Shown here in pieces: positions 1 to 5,524 of a stretch of DNA of 7,895 bases. Position numbers and translations under genes: made by a program. This stretch comes from an uncultured Veillonella sp. (GTDB lineage: Bacteria; Bacillota; Negativicutes; Veillonellales; Veillonellaceae). Position 1 is the stretch's first letter. Each line of letters begins with the position of its first letter. The stretch lies in NCBI GenBank assembly GCA_900550175.1, contig URQX01000076.1, positions 1 to 7,895 of the forward strand, given 5' to 3'. Under the pieces are notes generated by a model, which saw only the letters and a list, made by a program, of their open reading frames with translations, made no database searches and was not told the origin of the DNA.

Positions 1-281
1 ATATATTGCCATGGGCGAGTGTGATAGGAAGTCGTGGCTAGTGGTAGGAGGCAAACTATATCTATACTGTAACACGGCACAACGTGCCAATGTTACCGAA
101 GCGTACATTAGTTGAGTAGCTCCAAATACATGTAAACATATCCTCCCAGGGTACCTGGTGAGCAGAGCAATTAACTATAGGTAATCAATCCCGCAGTACA
201 TATCACCAATGGTATTATCGAATCGTAAACTAGTTGAGTAGCTCGAAACTTATGTAAATTACTATTGTAATATCCCACCTC
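1..281. other. Intergenic stretch, no supported gene
   Basis: No convincing gene is visible here. A short plus-strand frame is open from the window edge to a stop at 113-115, and the minus strand is open over much of the same stretch, so neither frame is favoured. The DNA contains two diverged copies of a unit about 120 bp long, listed separately. It also contains two compact hairpins: GGCAC-AAC-GTGCC at 76-88, with possible outer pairing AACA/TGTT to 71-94, and CCAGG-GTA-CCTGG at 146-158, extendable as CTC/GAG to 143-162. Neither hairpin has a T-tract, so they are not standard terminators. The region may be a degenerate repeat or a structured non-coding element. Confidence 0.5.
54..257. repeat. 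Imperfect ~120-bp tandem duplication
   Basis: Two diverged copies lie at about 54-135 and 173-257. Anchors shared in the same order are AACTATA (54-60 and 173-179), CCAATG, then TAGTTGAGTAGCTC (109-122 and 231-244), followed by an AAA..TATGTAAA-like tail. The offset between copies drifts from 119 to 122 bp, so small indels have accumulated. The conserved core carries the self-complementary GAG-TAG-CTC, extended in copy 2 to AGTTGAG/CTC-ga-AACT. Function is unknown. The open frame through copy 1 is not kept in copy 2, which argues against coding. Confidence 0.6.
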
Positions 282-309
282 TTGACATATTGAAAAAATT
301 AGATATAAT
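282..309 (+). promoter_or_regulatory. Promoter of the pirin gene
   Basis: A perfect -35 hexamer TTGACA (282-287) is followed after 16 bp by a perfect -10 hexamer TATAAT (304-309). Transcription would start near 316, giving an untranslated leader of about 110 nt before the ATG at 425. This is the strongest consensus promoter in the window. Confidence 0.85.
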
Positions 310-320
310 GAAGTTAAGAT

Positions 321-340
321 ATATGAATGATTGTTCATAT
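321..340. promoter_or_regulatory. Operator-like inverted repeat after the pirin promoter
   Basis: ATATGAA (321-327) and TTCATAT (334-340) are perfect inverted arms around a 6-bp spacer TGATTG. The site starts about 5 bp after the predicted transcription start, a typical repressor position. The stretch ATGAATGATTGTTC (323-336) recurs exactly at 2843-2856 upstream of the M48 protease. The size and form would suit a TetR- or MarR-type dimer, but no regulator gene lies in the window to support that. Confidence 0.5.
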
Positions 341-351
341 AAAATTTAAAT

Positions 352-417
352 ATTAAGAGGAAAGTACTATTAATATGTGCTAAGTACTATTAATATAAGC
401 CAAATAGGATTAAGAGG
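352..417 (+). repeat. Direct repeats in the pirin leader
   Basis: AAGTACTATTAATAT occurs exactly at 362-376 and 382-396, 20 bp apart. It is flanked by two copies of ATTAAGAGG (352-360 and 409-417). The second ATTAAGAGG serves as the ribosome binding site for the ATG at 425. The first sits upstream of an ATG at 375 that opens only a two-codon frame (ATG TGC TAA). The leader therefore looks partly duplicated, with a decoy or upstream start. Confidence 0.7.
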
Positions 418-424
418 TGATAGA

Positions 425-1315
425 ATGAATCCTGTAAGAACAATTGAAAGAATTATTAAAGCTCCTGATATTCATTGGGTAGGCACTGGATTTAGAGTAC
501 GTCAGTACTTCCCTGATGGCGATGACTCACCTATGCTTGATCGTATGTCTCCATTTTTGTTACTCGACTATAACGAGCCATATTATTTTGAAGGCAGTCC
601 TTTTGATACAGGGGATACACCACATCCTCATAAAGGCTTTGAAACGGTAACATTTTCTTTCTCTGGCTCCATTGAGCATAAAGATGCAGCTGGTAATAGT
701 GGTGTTATCCACTCCGGTGATGTGCAATGGATGACTGCCGCTAGTGGTGTTTTGCACAAAGAATTTCATGAAAAAGAATATGCAAAGCGGGGACGTTTGT
801 TCCATGCTTTACAATTATGGGTAAATCTACCAGAACGTCATAAAAATGATGCACCTGCATATCAATATATACCTGCTACTACAATGGGGCGGTATCAATC
901 TCTTGATGAAACAATCGATGCCATCGTTTACACAGGCTCTTTCAGATATATAACAGGTCCTGCTAAATCCCATACACCGATGAATATTTACAAATTAAAA
1001 CTTCAACCTAATTCATGGATCTCTATTTCTGAGAATATGACTTGGAATACAGGCTTTCTTGTGATTAATGGTACAGGTACTGCCAATGGTGAAAGCATAG
1101 AATTTGGAGACTTTGTACTTTTCAACAATGATGGAGAGCGCTTTGAGGTAGAGTCTGGTGATGAAGGTCTTGAAATCTTCGTTCTCGCTGGAGAACCACT
1201 CAATGAACCAGTGGTAAAACAAGGGCCATATGTTATGACAAATAAAACAGAGCTTCTCCTCGCTTATGGAGAATACATAAACGGTAAATTTGGCCGCGAA
1301 GAAGCTATTATGTAA
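425..1315 (+). CDS. Pirin family protein
   Basis: The product is a 296-residue bicupin of the pirin family, a normal length. The N-terminal cupin carries the family signature: PHPHKGFET (H67, H69) and GVLHKEF (H111, E113). These match the three-histidine, one-glutamate metal site of human pirin, so a bound Fe or similar metal is expected. Characterised pirins vary: some are quercetin dioxygenases, others redox-sensing cofactors, so the substrate here is open. There is no signal peptide, which implies a cytoplasmic protein. I chose the ATG at 425 because AAGAGGTGA (412-420) lies at ideal spacing before it. An in-frame GTG at 377 would add 16 residues but falls inside the leader repeats and lacks a good binding site. 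The gene has its own promoter (282-309) and a downstream hairpin, so it is probably monocistronic. Confidence 0.93.
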   Translation: MNPVRTIERIIKAPDIHWVGTGFRVRQYFPDGDDSPMLDRMSPFLLLDYNEPYYFEGSPFDTGDTPHPHKGFETVTFSFSGSIEHKDAAGNSGVIHSGDVQWMTAASGVLHKEFHEKEYAKRGRLFHALQLWVNLPERHKNDAPAYQYIPATTMGRYQSLDETIDAIVYTGSFRYITGPAKSHTPMNIYKLKLQPNSWISISENMTWNTGFLVINGTGTANGESIEFGDFVLFNNDGERFEVESGDEGLEIFVLAGEPLNEPVVKQGPYVMTNKTELLLAYGEYINGKFGREEAIM

Positions 1316-1340
1316 TACGTAAATCTTACTCTACAAGAAA

Positions 1341-1387
1341 AGATACCCCCCCTATAAGCCACGTTAACTAGCGTATAGGGGGTCTTC
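1341..1387. terminator. Bidirectional terminator between convergent genes
   Basis: A C-run plus TATA (CCCCC at 1348-1352, TATA at 1353-1356) pairs with TATA plus GGGGG (1374-1382) around a loop of about 17 nt. Rightward transcripts meet TCTTCTTAT after the stem. Leftward transcripts meet a T-rich run, the complement of AAGAAAAGATA (1335-1345). The element sits 25 bp after the pirin stop and directly beside the antitoxin stop at 1388, so it can end both transcripts. The long loop makes it less than ideal. Confidence 0.7.
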
Positions 1388-1663
1388 TTATACTAAACTA
1401 ATCTTCACTTGTTTATCTAAAGCAAATGCAATCTTACAGAGAGTACTAATACTTGTATTTGCACCTTGTTCTATTCTTGCAATTGTGGATTGAGGGACAC
1501 CAGATTTTTCAGCTAAATCACGTTGTGTTAAACCGGCTGCTTCACGAGCTTTTGCAATCACTATAGCACTTTCTAGATTAGCTGATTCTTTTTCAAATCT
1601 GGCTTTAAACTTTGGATCTTTTAATTGTTCTTTCAGAAAATCGTCAAATTTAATTGTTGGCAT
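1388..1663 (-). CDS. XRE-family antitoxin, HigA-like
   Basis: A 91-residue protein with an XRE/Cro-type helix-turn-helix over about residues 35-85. The motif GLTQRDLAEKSGVPQSTIARIEQG (from residue 44) covers the two DNA-contacting helices. It ends in a short beta-like tail, DKQVKISLV. Its expected role is to bind and neutralise the toxin encoded just upstream and to repress their common promoter, as HigA-type antitoxins do. The start at 1663 is preferred because GAGGAGG (1670-1676, minus strand) lies 6 nt before the ATG. A longer in-frame start at 1702 would add 13 residues, lie deep inside the toxin gene and lack such a site. The chosen start still overlaps the toxin's 3' end by 14 nt, which implies translational coupling. 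The charged N-terminal segment (1-33) probably contacts the toxin. Confidence 0.88.
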   Translation of the reverse strand: MPTIKFDDFLKEQLKDPKFKARFEKESANLESAIVIAKAREAAGLTQRDLAEKSGVPQSTIARIEQGANTSISTLCKIAFALDKQVKISLV

Positions 1664-2015
1664 AATATTCCTCCTCAAACTCGCGCCTAATTTGTTTGGC
1701 ATGAATTATCTCTCTTTTAGGTGTTTTCTGCGTTTTCTTAGTAAATCCATGTGTAATAATATATCTATTATTAATTACATGAAAGTATAATGCCCTTTGA
1801 ATACTATTAGGACATTTAAGACGGATTTCATATAGATTTTTATCCACTTTCTTTACCCACTGCATATATTGAGCAACTAACAATCCTGAATCCTGGATTT
1901 TATGTATTAATGAAAACATTTTACCCGAATCAGATTCAGTAAGTGATTCTAAAAATTCTAGAAATTCATTATGTCCATTAGGTCTTGTATAGAACTCAAA
2001 CTTAGGTTTCTCCAT
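1650..2015 (-). CDS. RelE/HigB-type toxin, Gp49 family
   Basis: A 121-residue protein matching the phage-derived Gp49/HigB-like group of the RelE superfamily. Landmarks in order are LYEIRLK (61-67), RALYFHV (74-80), ITHGFTKKTQKTP (87-99) and a basic helix EIIHAKQIR (102-110). In this family the basic and aromatic residues of the C-terminal half act in ribosome-dependent mRNA cleavage. That activity is inferred here, not shown. The toxin gene comes first and the antitoxin second, the order typical of higBA. The start ATG follows AAGGA with 5 nt spacing. All conserved blocks are present and the frame is intact, so the module looks functional rather than decayed. It sits between two unrelated plus-strand genes, as expected for a mobile toxin-antitoxin cassette, although no transposase or flanking repeat is visible. 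Confidence 0.9.
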   Translation of the reverse strand: MEKPKFEFYTRPNGHNEFLEFLESLTESDSGKMFSLIHKIQDSGLLVAQYMQWVKKVDKNLYEIRLKCPNSIQRALYFHVINNRYIITHGFTKKTQKTPKREIIHAKQIRREFEEEYYANN

Positions 2016-2034
2016 CCCAATCCTTCTTTCTTAT

Positions 2035-2063
2035 ATGATAGCATATATGCTATCACGCTTCAA
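2035..2063 (-). promoter_or_regulatory. Promoter of the toxin-antitoxin operon
   Basis: On the minus strand, TTGAAG (2063-2058) is followed by 17 bp and then TATCAT (2040-2035), matching -35 and -10 hexamers. Transcription would start near 2028, with a leader of about 13 nt before the toxin ATG. Confidence 0.65.
2036..2055. promoter_or_regulatory. 20-bp perfect palindrome, likely antitoxin operator
   Basis: TGATAGCATA (2036-2045) is followed directly by its exact reverse complement TATGCTATCA (2046-2055), with no spacer. It covers most of the -10 hexamer and the spacer of the toxin-antitoxin promoter. A bound antitoxin dimer would therefore block RNA polymerase, the usual autoregulation of HigA-type systems. 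Identity of the binder is inferred from position and gene content. Confidence 0.8.
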
Positions 2064-2319
2064 TTTTAAATAGTTTTATATACTCTAAATTCTTATCTTT
2101 ACTATATAGATACGTGAATAGTTTTTGGTAGCTTAAAGAATTAATGGGGATGATTTAACACCTTTGTAATTACTATTCAAGTTCATGTTGATTTGCCTAT
2201 CTTTTTAGAGCGTTCAACTAGAATTTCAAGTTATATCATGTTTATTGATAATACATATATAGTTATATATATCTTATATTCACTTATGTGCTTTAAGATA
2301 CATCATTTCTCAATACATA
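2064..2319. other. AT-rich spacer between divergent units
   Basis: No gene, RNA gene or strong repeat is visible. The sequence is very AT-rich, with runs such as ATATATAGTTATATATAT around 2254-2272. A weak promoter-like pair, TTGATA (2245-2250) and TATATC (2268-2273) with 17 bp between, could add transcription toward the CGGC-domain gene, but it is not needed to explain it. Confidence 0.5.
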
Positions 2320-2328
2320 TGTTATACT
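2320..2328 (+). promoter_or_regulatory. Extended -10 promoter of the CGGC-domain gene
   Basis: TGT-TATACT at 2320-2328 fits an extended -10 element (TGn plus hexamer) without a clear -35. A start near 2335 would leave a leader of about 25 nt holding AGGAGG (2351-2356). A second TATACT at 2340-2345 is too close to the ribosome binding site to be favoured. Confidence 0.5.
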
Positions 2329-2360
2329 AAAGTTCAAACTATACTTTAATAGGAGGTTTT

Positions 2361-2732
2361 ATGTCTAAAAAAATAGCAGTTCTCGTCAATGAGGATACAA
2401 TGCAGCGCTGTTCTTGTGGCGGTTGCTTAAAAGCATTTATGAATAAAGCGGATTCCTTTGAGCGTTATGCAGATGAGGATATTGAGTTGGTAGGTTTCAC
2501 GCATAGTGGTGGTGATCTAGCCAAGAAAATCGAGTCTTTCAAGAAAAAAGGTGTTACTACAGTTCATCTTTCTACATGTACTCGTGGTAAGAATGAAAAT
2601 TATGAAAGCATCGCAGAGCAGTGTGCAGAGGCGGGCTTTGATGTAGTAGGCTATACCCATGGTGGTGCCGTTTCTAAAGATGGTAAAGAAGCGGTAGTAC
2701 TTTCAGCTAAACCAGTAGTGGGAAGTGAATAA
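2361..2732 (+). CDS. CGGC domain-containing protein
   Basis: A 123-residue cytoplasmic protein of the CGGC-domain family, a group of unknown function suspected of binding zinc or another metal through cysteines and histidines. Matching landmarks are the opening strand KKIAVLVNEDTM, the block DIELVGFTHSGGD (40-52), GVTTVHLSTC (64-73) and the end strand FDVVGYTHGG (93-102). Candidate ligands are C17, C19, C22, H48, H69, C73, C88 and H100. The cysteine motif after which the family is named usually follows the IELVGF strand. Here that place reads HSGGD, while CSCGGC lies at residues 17-22, where other members have a different cysteine pair. AGGAGG lies 4 nt before the ATG. No neighbour suggests a pathway, and the gene is probably monocistronic. 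Family assignment is from memory of its pattern. Confidence 0.82.
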   Translation: MSKKIAVLVNEDTMQRCSCGGCLKAFMNKADSFERYADEDIELVGFTHSGGDLAKKIESFKKKGVTTVHLSTCTRGKNENYESIAEQCAEAGFDVVGYTHGGAVSKDGKEAVVLSAKPVVGSE

Positions 2733-2914
2733 TTTGTACAATCGTTGATTAATTTTCGATAGTGGAATTATGTATATTAGGTAAATAAATCTTTATAACT
2801 GACGTATAGCGTTAATGCATAGCGTCAACGTATATCTAACAGATGAATGATTGTTCCATTATTCATTCTATATTTACCATGGAGCGATACTATATACATA
2901 GTGTGTAAATCTAG
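2733..2914. other. Intergenic region with nested repeats
   Basis: No gene is visible and no clear terminator follows the CGGC-domain gene. TGACG (2800-2804) and CGTCA (2823-2827) form an inverted pair. Within and across it, ATAGCGT repeats directly at 2806-2812 and 2819-2825, and ACGTATA at 2802-2808 and 2828-2834. Next comes ATGAAT (2843-2848) with its inverted partner ATTCAT (2861-2866). The ATGAATGATTGTTC stretch here (2843-2856) is identical to one at the pirin promoter. The density of repeats suggests a regulatory region for the protease gene downstream. Confidence 0.5.
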
Positions 2915-2923
2915 TGTGATAAT
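2915..2923 (+). promoter_or_regulatory. Possible extended -10 of the M48 protease gene
   Basis: TGT-GATAAT at 2915-2923 resembles an extended -10 element. The expected -35 position (about 2895-2900) reads TACATA, a poor match. A start near 2930 would give a leader of about 38 nt. Other AT-rich candidates exist upstream, so this is only the best of several. Confidence 0.35.
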
Positions 2924-2967
2924 TTGTTTTATTACTATATGGTTAATCAATTTGAGAGGTTGAGAGA

Positions 2968-4257
2968 ATGAACAAGAAATTTACAGCAGCTACGTTATCT
3001 GTAGCTATGGCAGCGACAATGGCGCCTGCTATTATGCAAACAGCACCTGTGAATGCGGCATCTGGTGCGGTACAATCACTAGCTGGTGGCGCTATTGCTA
3101 TGGCTTACGTATCTACTGCTTTAAATAAAATGGATAATTCTGAGCAAGGCCAAAAAGAGAGCTTGGCTCGTACAAAAGAAAAAACAGGTTACTTGAACGA
3201 TAGTGCAGCTCAAGAACGTGTAAATCGCATTATGAAAACGTTAGAGGCTACGCCGAGCGTAAAACGTTCTTACGTTGTATATGCAAACCCTGATGAGGAG
3301 TTCAATGCTTTTGCAACGCTTGGTCGCGTTATGTCTATTAACAAAGGTGCTTTGGATACCCTTGATGATGATCAATTGGCGTACGTAATGGCCCATGAAA
3401 TTGCACATGGTGAGCACAAAGATATCATTAATGGCGCTAAAAAACAAATTGGCTTATCTACTGCGGTAGGTATCGCTGCGGGCGGTAGCGAAGGGGCTGC
3501 CATTTTATCCAACGTAGCAGGTAACTACTTGTCTAACCAAGTGTTTACAATGAGCCAAGAAAAAGCAGCCGATGAACTAGGATTCAAGATTTTAAGTGAA
3601 TCTCCATATAATGTGGGCGGTGCAGCTGGTTCTATGGCGGTACTACGCAACAAAGTGGGGGAACACTATCGTGAAGGGCTTTCACAAGTAGTGGCACCTA
3701 ATAACCATCCTAAGTTGTCTGATCGTGTAAATAACAATATTTCCCGCATGTACACATACTCTGGAAATCACGTAAACGTGTCTAATGGCGCCGTTTACGT
3801 CAATGGTGATAATATCTATAGCCCAGCAGGCAGTGGCCGCTATACAGGAGAAGAACGGGCGTATTATATGGCTGGTAAATTGGCACGGTTGTACCATAAC
3901 AACCAAATTACACCAGGTTCTGCATCCTATAGTGGTGGCACTGTAACTGTGGCTGGCCAATCCATCGTATCTACCCCAAGTTCTGACGTAGCACTACAAG
4001 TGGCAACAAACCTTAATAATGCTTTTGTTAAACCAGCAGGCGTAGCAGTTAATGCTAAAAACCCTGTGAAAGTGAAACAAGAGAAACCCAAAAAGGTAAA
4101 ACAAGAAAAGGCTAAACCTGTGAAGGCAGAAAAAGCTAAACCGGCTAAAGGTAAAGAAGTAAAACCTGTGACTAAGGCTTCTACAACAAAACATACAGCT
4201 AAAACTACAAATCATTCAAACTCTACGAACAGTGGACGTAAAACAATCGATAGATAA
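2968..4257 (+). CDS. Secreted M48 family zinc metalloprotease
   Basis: A 429-residue exported protease. Residues 1-31 form a signal peptide: MNKK, a hydrophobic alanine-rich core, and a likely signal peptidase I site near VNAAS. The M48 domain shows HEIAH (143-147; zinc ligands H143 and H147, catalytic E144), the third ligand E198 in EKAAD, and NHPKLSDRV (246-254) with the conserved HPxxxxR. The domain resembles LoiP/BepA-type periplasmic proteases that trim misfolded envelope proteins; this role is inferred. Beyond it lie two similar beta-beta-alpha units (about 268-312 and 317-356), then a lysine-rich, low-complexity tail (364-400) and a Ser/Thr/Asn-rich end. The protein has no cysteine, so it is not a lipoprotein. 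The ATG follows GAGAGGTTGAGAG. It has its own upstream region and a strong terminator, so it is probably monocistronic. Catalytic residues are all intact. Confidence 0.92.
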   Translation: MNKKFTAATLSVAMAATMAPAIMQTAPVNAASGAVQSLAGGAIAMAYVSTALNKMDNSEQGQKESLARTKEKTGYLNDSAAQERVNRIMKTLEATPSVKRSYVVYANPDEEFNAFATLGRVMSINKGALDTLDDDQLAYVMAHEIAHGEHKDIINGAKKQIGLSTAVGIAAGGSEGAAILSNVAGNYLSNQVFTMSQEKAADELGFKILSESPYNVGGAAGSMAVLRNKVGEHYREGLSQVVAPNNHPKLSDRVNNNISRMYTYSGNHVNVSNGAVYVNGDNIYSPAGSGRYTGEERAYYMAGKLARLYHNNQITPGSASYSGGTVTVAGQSIVSTPSSDVALQVATNLNNAFVKPAGVAVNAKNPVKVKQEKPKKVKQEKAKPVKAEKAKPAKGKEVKPVTKASTTKHTAKTTNHSNSTNSGRKTIDR

Positions 4258-4295
4258 TTTAACTATTTAAGTGCTTGATTGTTCATGTCGTATGC

Positions 4296-4330
4296 AAGAC
4301 CGAGCTCAATGGGGCTCGGTCTTTTCTTTG
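4296..4330 (+). terminator. Intrinsic terminator of the protease gene
   Basis: AAGACCGAGC (4296-4305) pairs perfectly with GCTCGGTCTT (4314-4323) around an 8-nt loop, followed by TTCTTTG. It begins 39 bp after the protease stop. This is the clearest terminator in the window. Confidence 0.9.
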
Positions 4331-4351
4331 TATTCATGATGATATCTCGTG

Positions 4352-4381
4352 TAGACCGCTCTTAGTTTCATACGGTATACT
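4352..4381 (+). promoter_or_regulatory. Promoter of the binding-protein operon
   Basis: TAGACC (4352-4357) and TATACT (4376-4381) are separated by 18 bp, fair matches to -35 and -10. The start would be near 4388, with a leader of about 46 nt. It lies directly after the protease terminator, consistent with a new transcription unit. Confidence 0.5.
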
Positions 4382-4433
4382 TAACATATAAATTATCCTT
4401 AAATCGTAAGTTGCAGATGAGAGAGGGCCGCTT

Positions 4434-5513
4434 ATGAATCAAAAATCGAGCATACTTAAAGCCTTAAAATGGATTGTGTTTAATTATATCTTTTTAGGCA
4501 TTCTTATAGTGATTGGTTTAGTTATCGCTATATCACCCCAGTTATTAGGCGATGTTATACCAAGACATGGCACGGTAGGCAAATGGTTAGCCGCGAGGAA
4601 CCAAATGGAGGTTGTAGATAATCAGGGGACGTCTATGAAAGTACCTGATTATGTTGAACGTGTCGTTACATTAGGGGAGAATACGGTCGATATTGTCGAA
4701 TCTGCAGGTGGTGATTATTACATTGTCGCCAGTGATGGCTCTTCCTATGCAAGTTCGGTTAAGATCAATGGTCGCGTAGATCAAACGGTAGATTCTATTA
4801 AGTCCTATGACCCACAGGTTGTGGTCGCATCAGATACGGTGCCACCGAGCCTTGTGGCTTCATTGCGTTCAGCAGGAATTCCTGTCTTTGTATATACAAA
4901 AAAAGACAGCTTAGATGGCATCATAAAGACAGCGCAATCGATGGCGAAGCTATTCCATGAGAAAGATCGGAGTAGCGCATTTTCTGCATATACTCGGATG
5001 GTTAAGAAATATGCAGAACCGCACAAAAATGATAAAAAGCCTGTGATTGCTTTATATAATAGCTCTCATGGCGTGTATCGCTCTGGCATTGTGCGGGACA
5101 TGATTGAAACTGTGTATGGTATCGATGGAGCGGGGAATCTTGTTATATCGGAGAATGGTAAGGATCCTAATATGTTATCTGATGTTTGGTGGTACCGTGA
5201 TCATAAAACGACGGTGGATATGACCAAATCGATGGGTACAAAAGCAGATTTAATCCGTATTAATCCTGATGTTATCTTTGTGCCTACACGCTATCTAGAT
5301 AAGTTGCCTGAATACAAACAAGATGTAGAGGCCATTATGAAAGATCCGGATTTACAGAATCTAACAGCTGTTAAAAAAGGTTATGTATATCCTATCCATG
5401 AAATGTCTTTGATGAGCTATTCCACAAAAACTTTTTCAGCTATGGAGCAAATGGCAAAATGGCTCTATGGGCCTAGCACTTATGAGGGTATTGTTAAATA
5501 TAATGGTATATGA
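4434..5513 (+). CDS. Membrane-anchored BtuF/TroA-like substrate-binding protein
   Basis: A 359-residue protein with one N-terminal membrane segment (about 13-34) and a periplasmic-binding fold of the BtuF/FepB class (cobalamin, siderophore and heme binders). First-lobe landmarks are VERVVTLGENTVDIVESAGG (74-93) and SYDPQVVVASDTVPPSLVASLRSAGIPVFVY (124-154). Second-lobe landmarks are KPVIALYNSSHGVY (202-215), DLIRINPDVIFVP (272-284) and LTAVKKGYVYPI (310-321). It has no cysteine, so no lipobox: the first segment probably stays as an uncleaved anchor, unlike typical SBPs. The ligand cannot be read from sequence. GAGAGAGGG precedes the ATG with good spacing. A paralogue follows 11 nt after its stop, so the two are co-transcribed. 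No FecCD-type permease or ATPase gene is next to them in this window. Confidence 0.85.
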   Translation: MNQKSSILKALKWIVFNYIFLGILIVIGLVIAISPQLLGDVIPRHGTVGKWLAARNQMEVVDNQGTSMKVPDYVERVVTLGENTVDIVESAGGDYYIVASDGSSYASSVKINGRVDQTVDSIKSYDPQVVVASDTVPPSLVASLRSAGIPVFVYTKKDSLDGIIKTAQSMAKLFHEKDRSSAFSAYTRMVKKYAEPHKNDKKPVIALYNSSHGVYRSGIVRDMIETVYGIDGAGNLVISENGKDPNMLSDVWWYRDHKTTVDMTKSMGTKADLIRINPDVIFVPTRYLDKLPEYKQDVEAIMKDPDLQNLTAVKKGYVYPIHEMSLMSYSTKTFSAMEQMAKWLYGPSTYEGIVKYNGI

Positions 5514-5524
5514 GGAGAGAGCAT

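Noticed and set aside
2..115. Short plus-strand open frame running in from the window edge and ending at a TGA, containing SWLVVGGKLYLYCN, faintly like the end of a YHS-type domain.
   Set aside because: Only about 37 codons are visible, the minus strand is equally open here, and the diverged second copy of the same unit does not keep the frame. A true 3' end of an upstream gene remains possible but cannot be supported.
1..260. Possible CRISPR array because of two similar blocks.
   Set aside because: Only two diverged copies with drifting spacing, no short exact repeat with unique spacers, and no cas gene.
377..424. GTG start giving a longer pirin protein.
   Set aside because: It lies inside the direct repeats with no binding site at good spacing, whereas ATG 425 has AAGAGGTGA before it and matches the usual pirin N-terminus.
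560..805. Minus-strand open frame of 81 codons within the pirin gene.
   Set aside because: Antisense to a well-supported conserved gene, no family resemblance and no separate promoter.
1664..1702. Longer antitoxin start at 1702.
   Set aside because: No adjacent binding site and a deep overlap with the toxin gene; the ATG at 1663 has GAGGAGG 6 nt upstream.
2141..2360. Search for a small RNA, riboswitch or second operator in the AT-rich gap.
   Set aside because: Only AT-rich simple sequence and weak short inverted repeats were found; nothing resembles a known riboswitch or a convincing hairpin.
3241..3960. Minus-strand open frames inside the protease gene.
   Set aside because: The sense frame has the full M48 signature; the antisense products are low-quality sequences without recognisable motifs.
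5510..5524. ATG overlapping the stop of the first binding-protein gene as the start of the second.
   Set aside because: No binding site before it, and its first five codons contain the AGGAG that serves the ATG at 5525.
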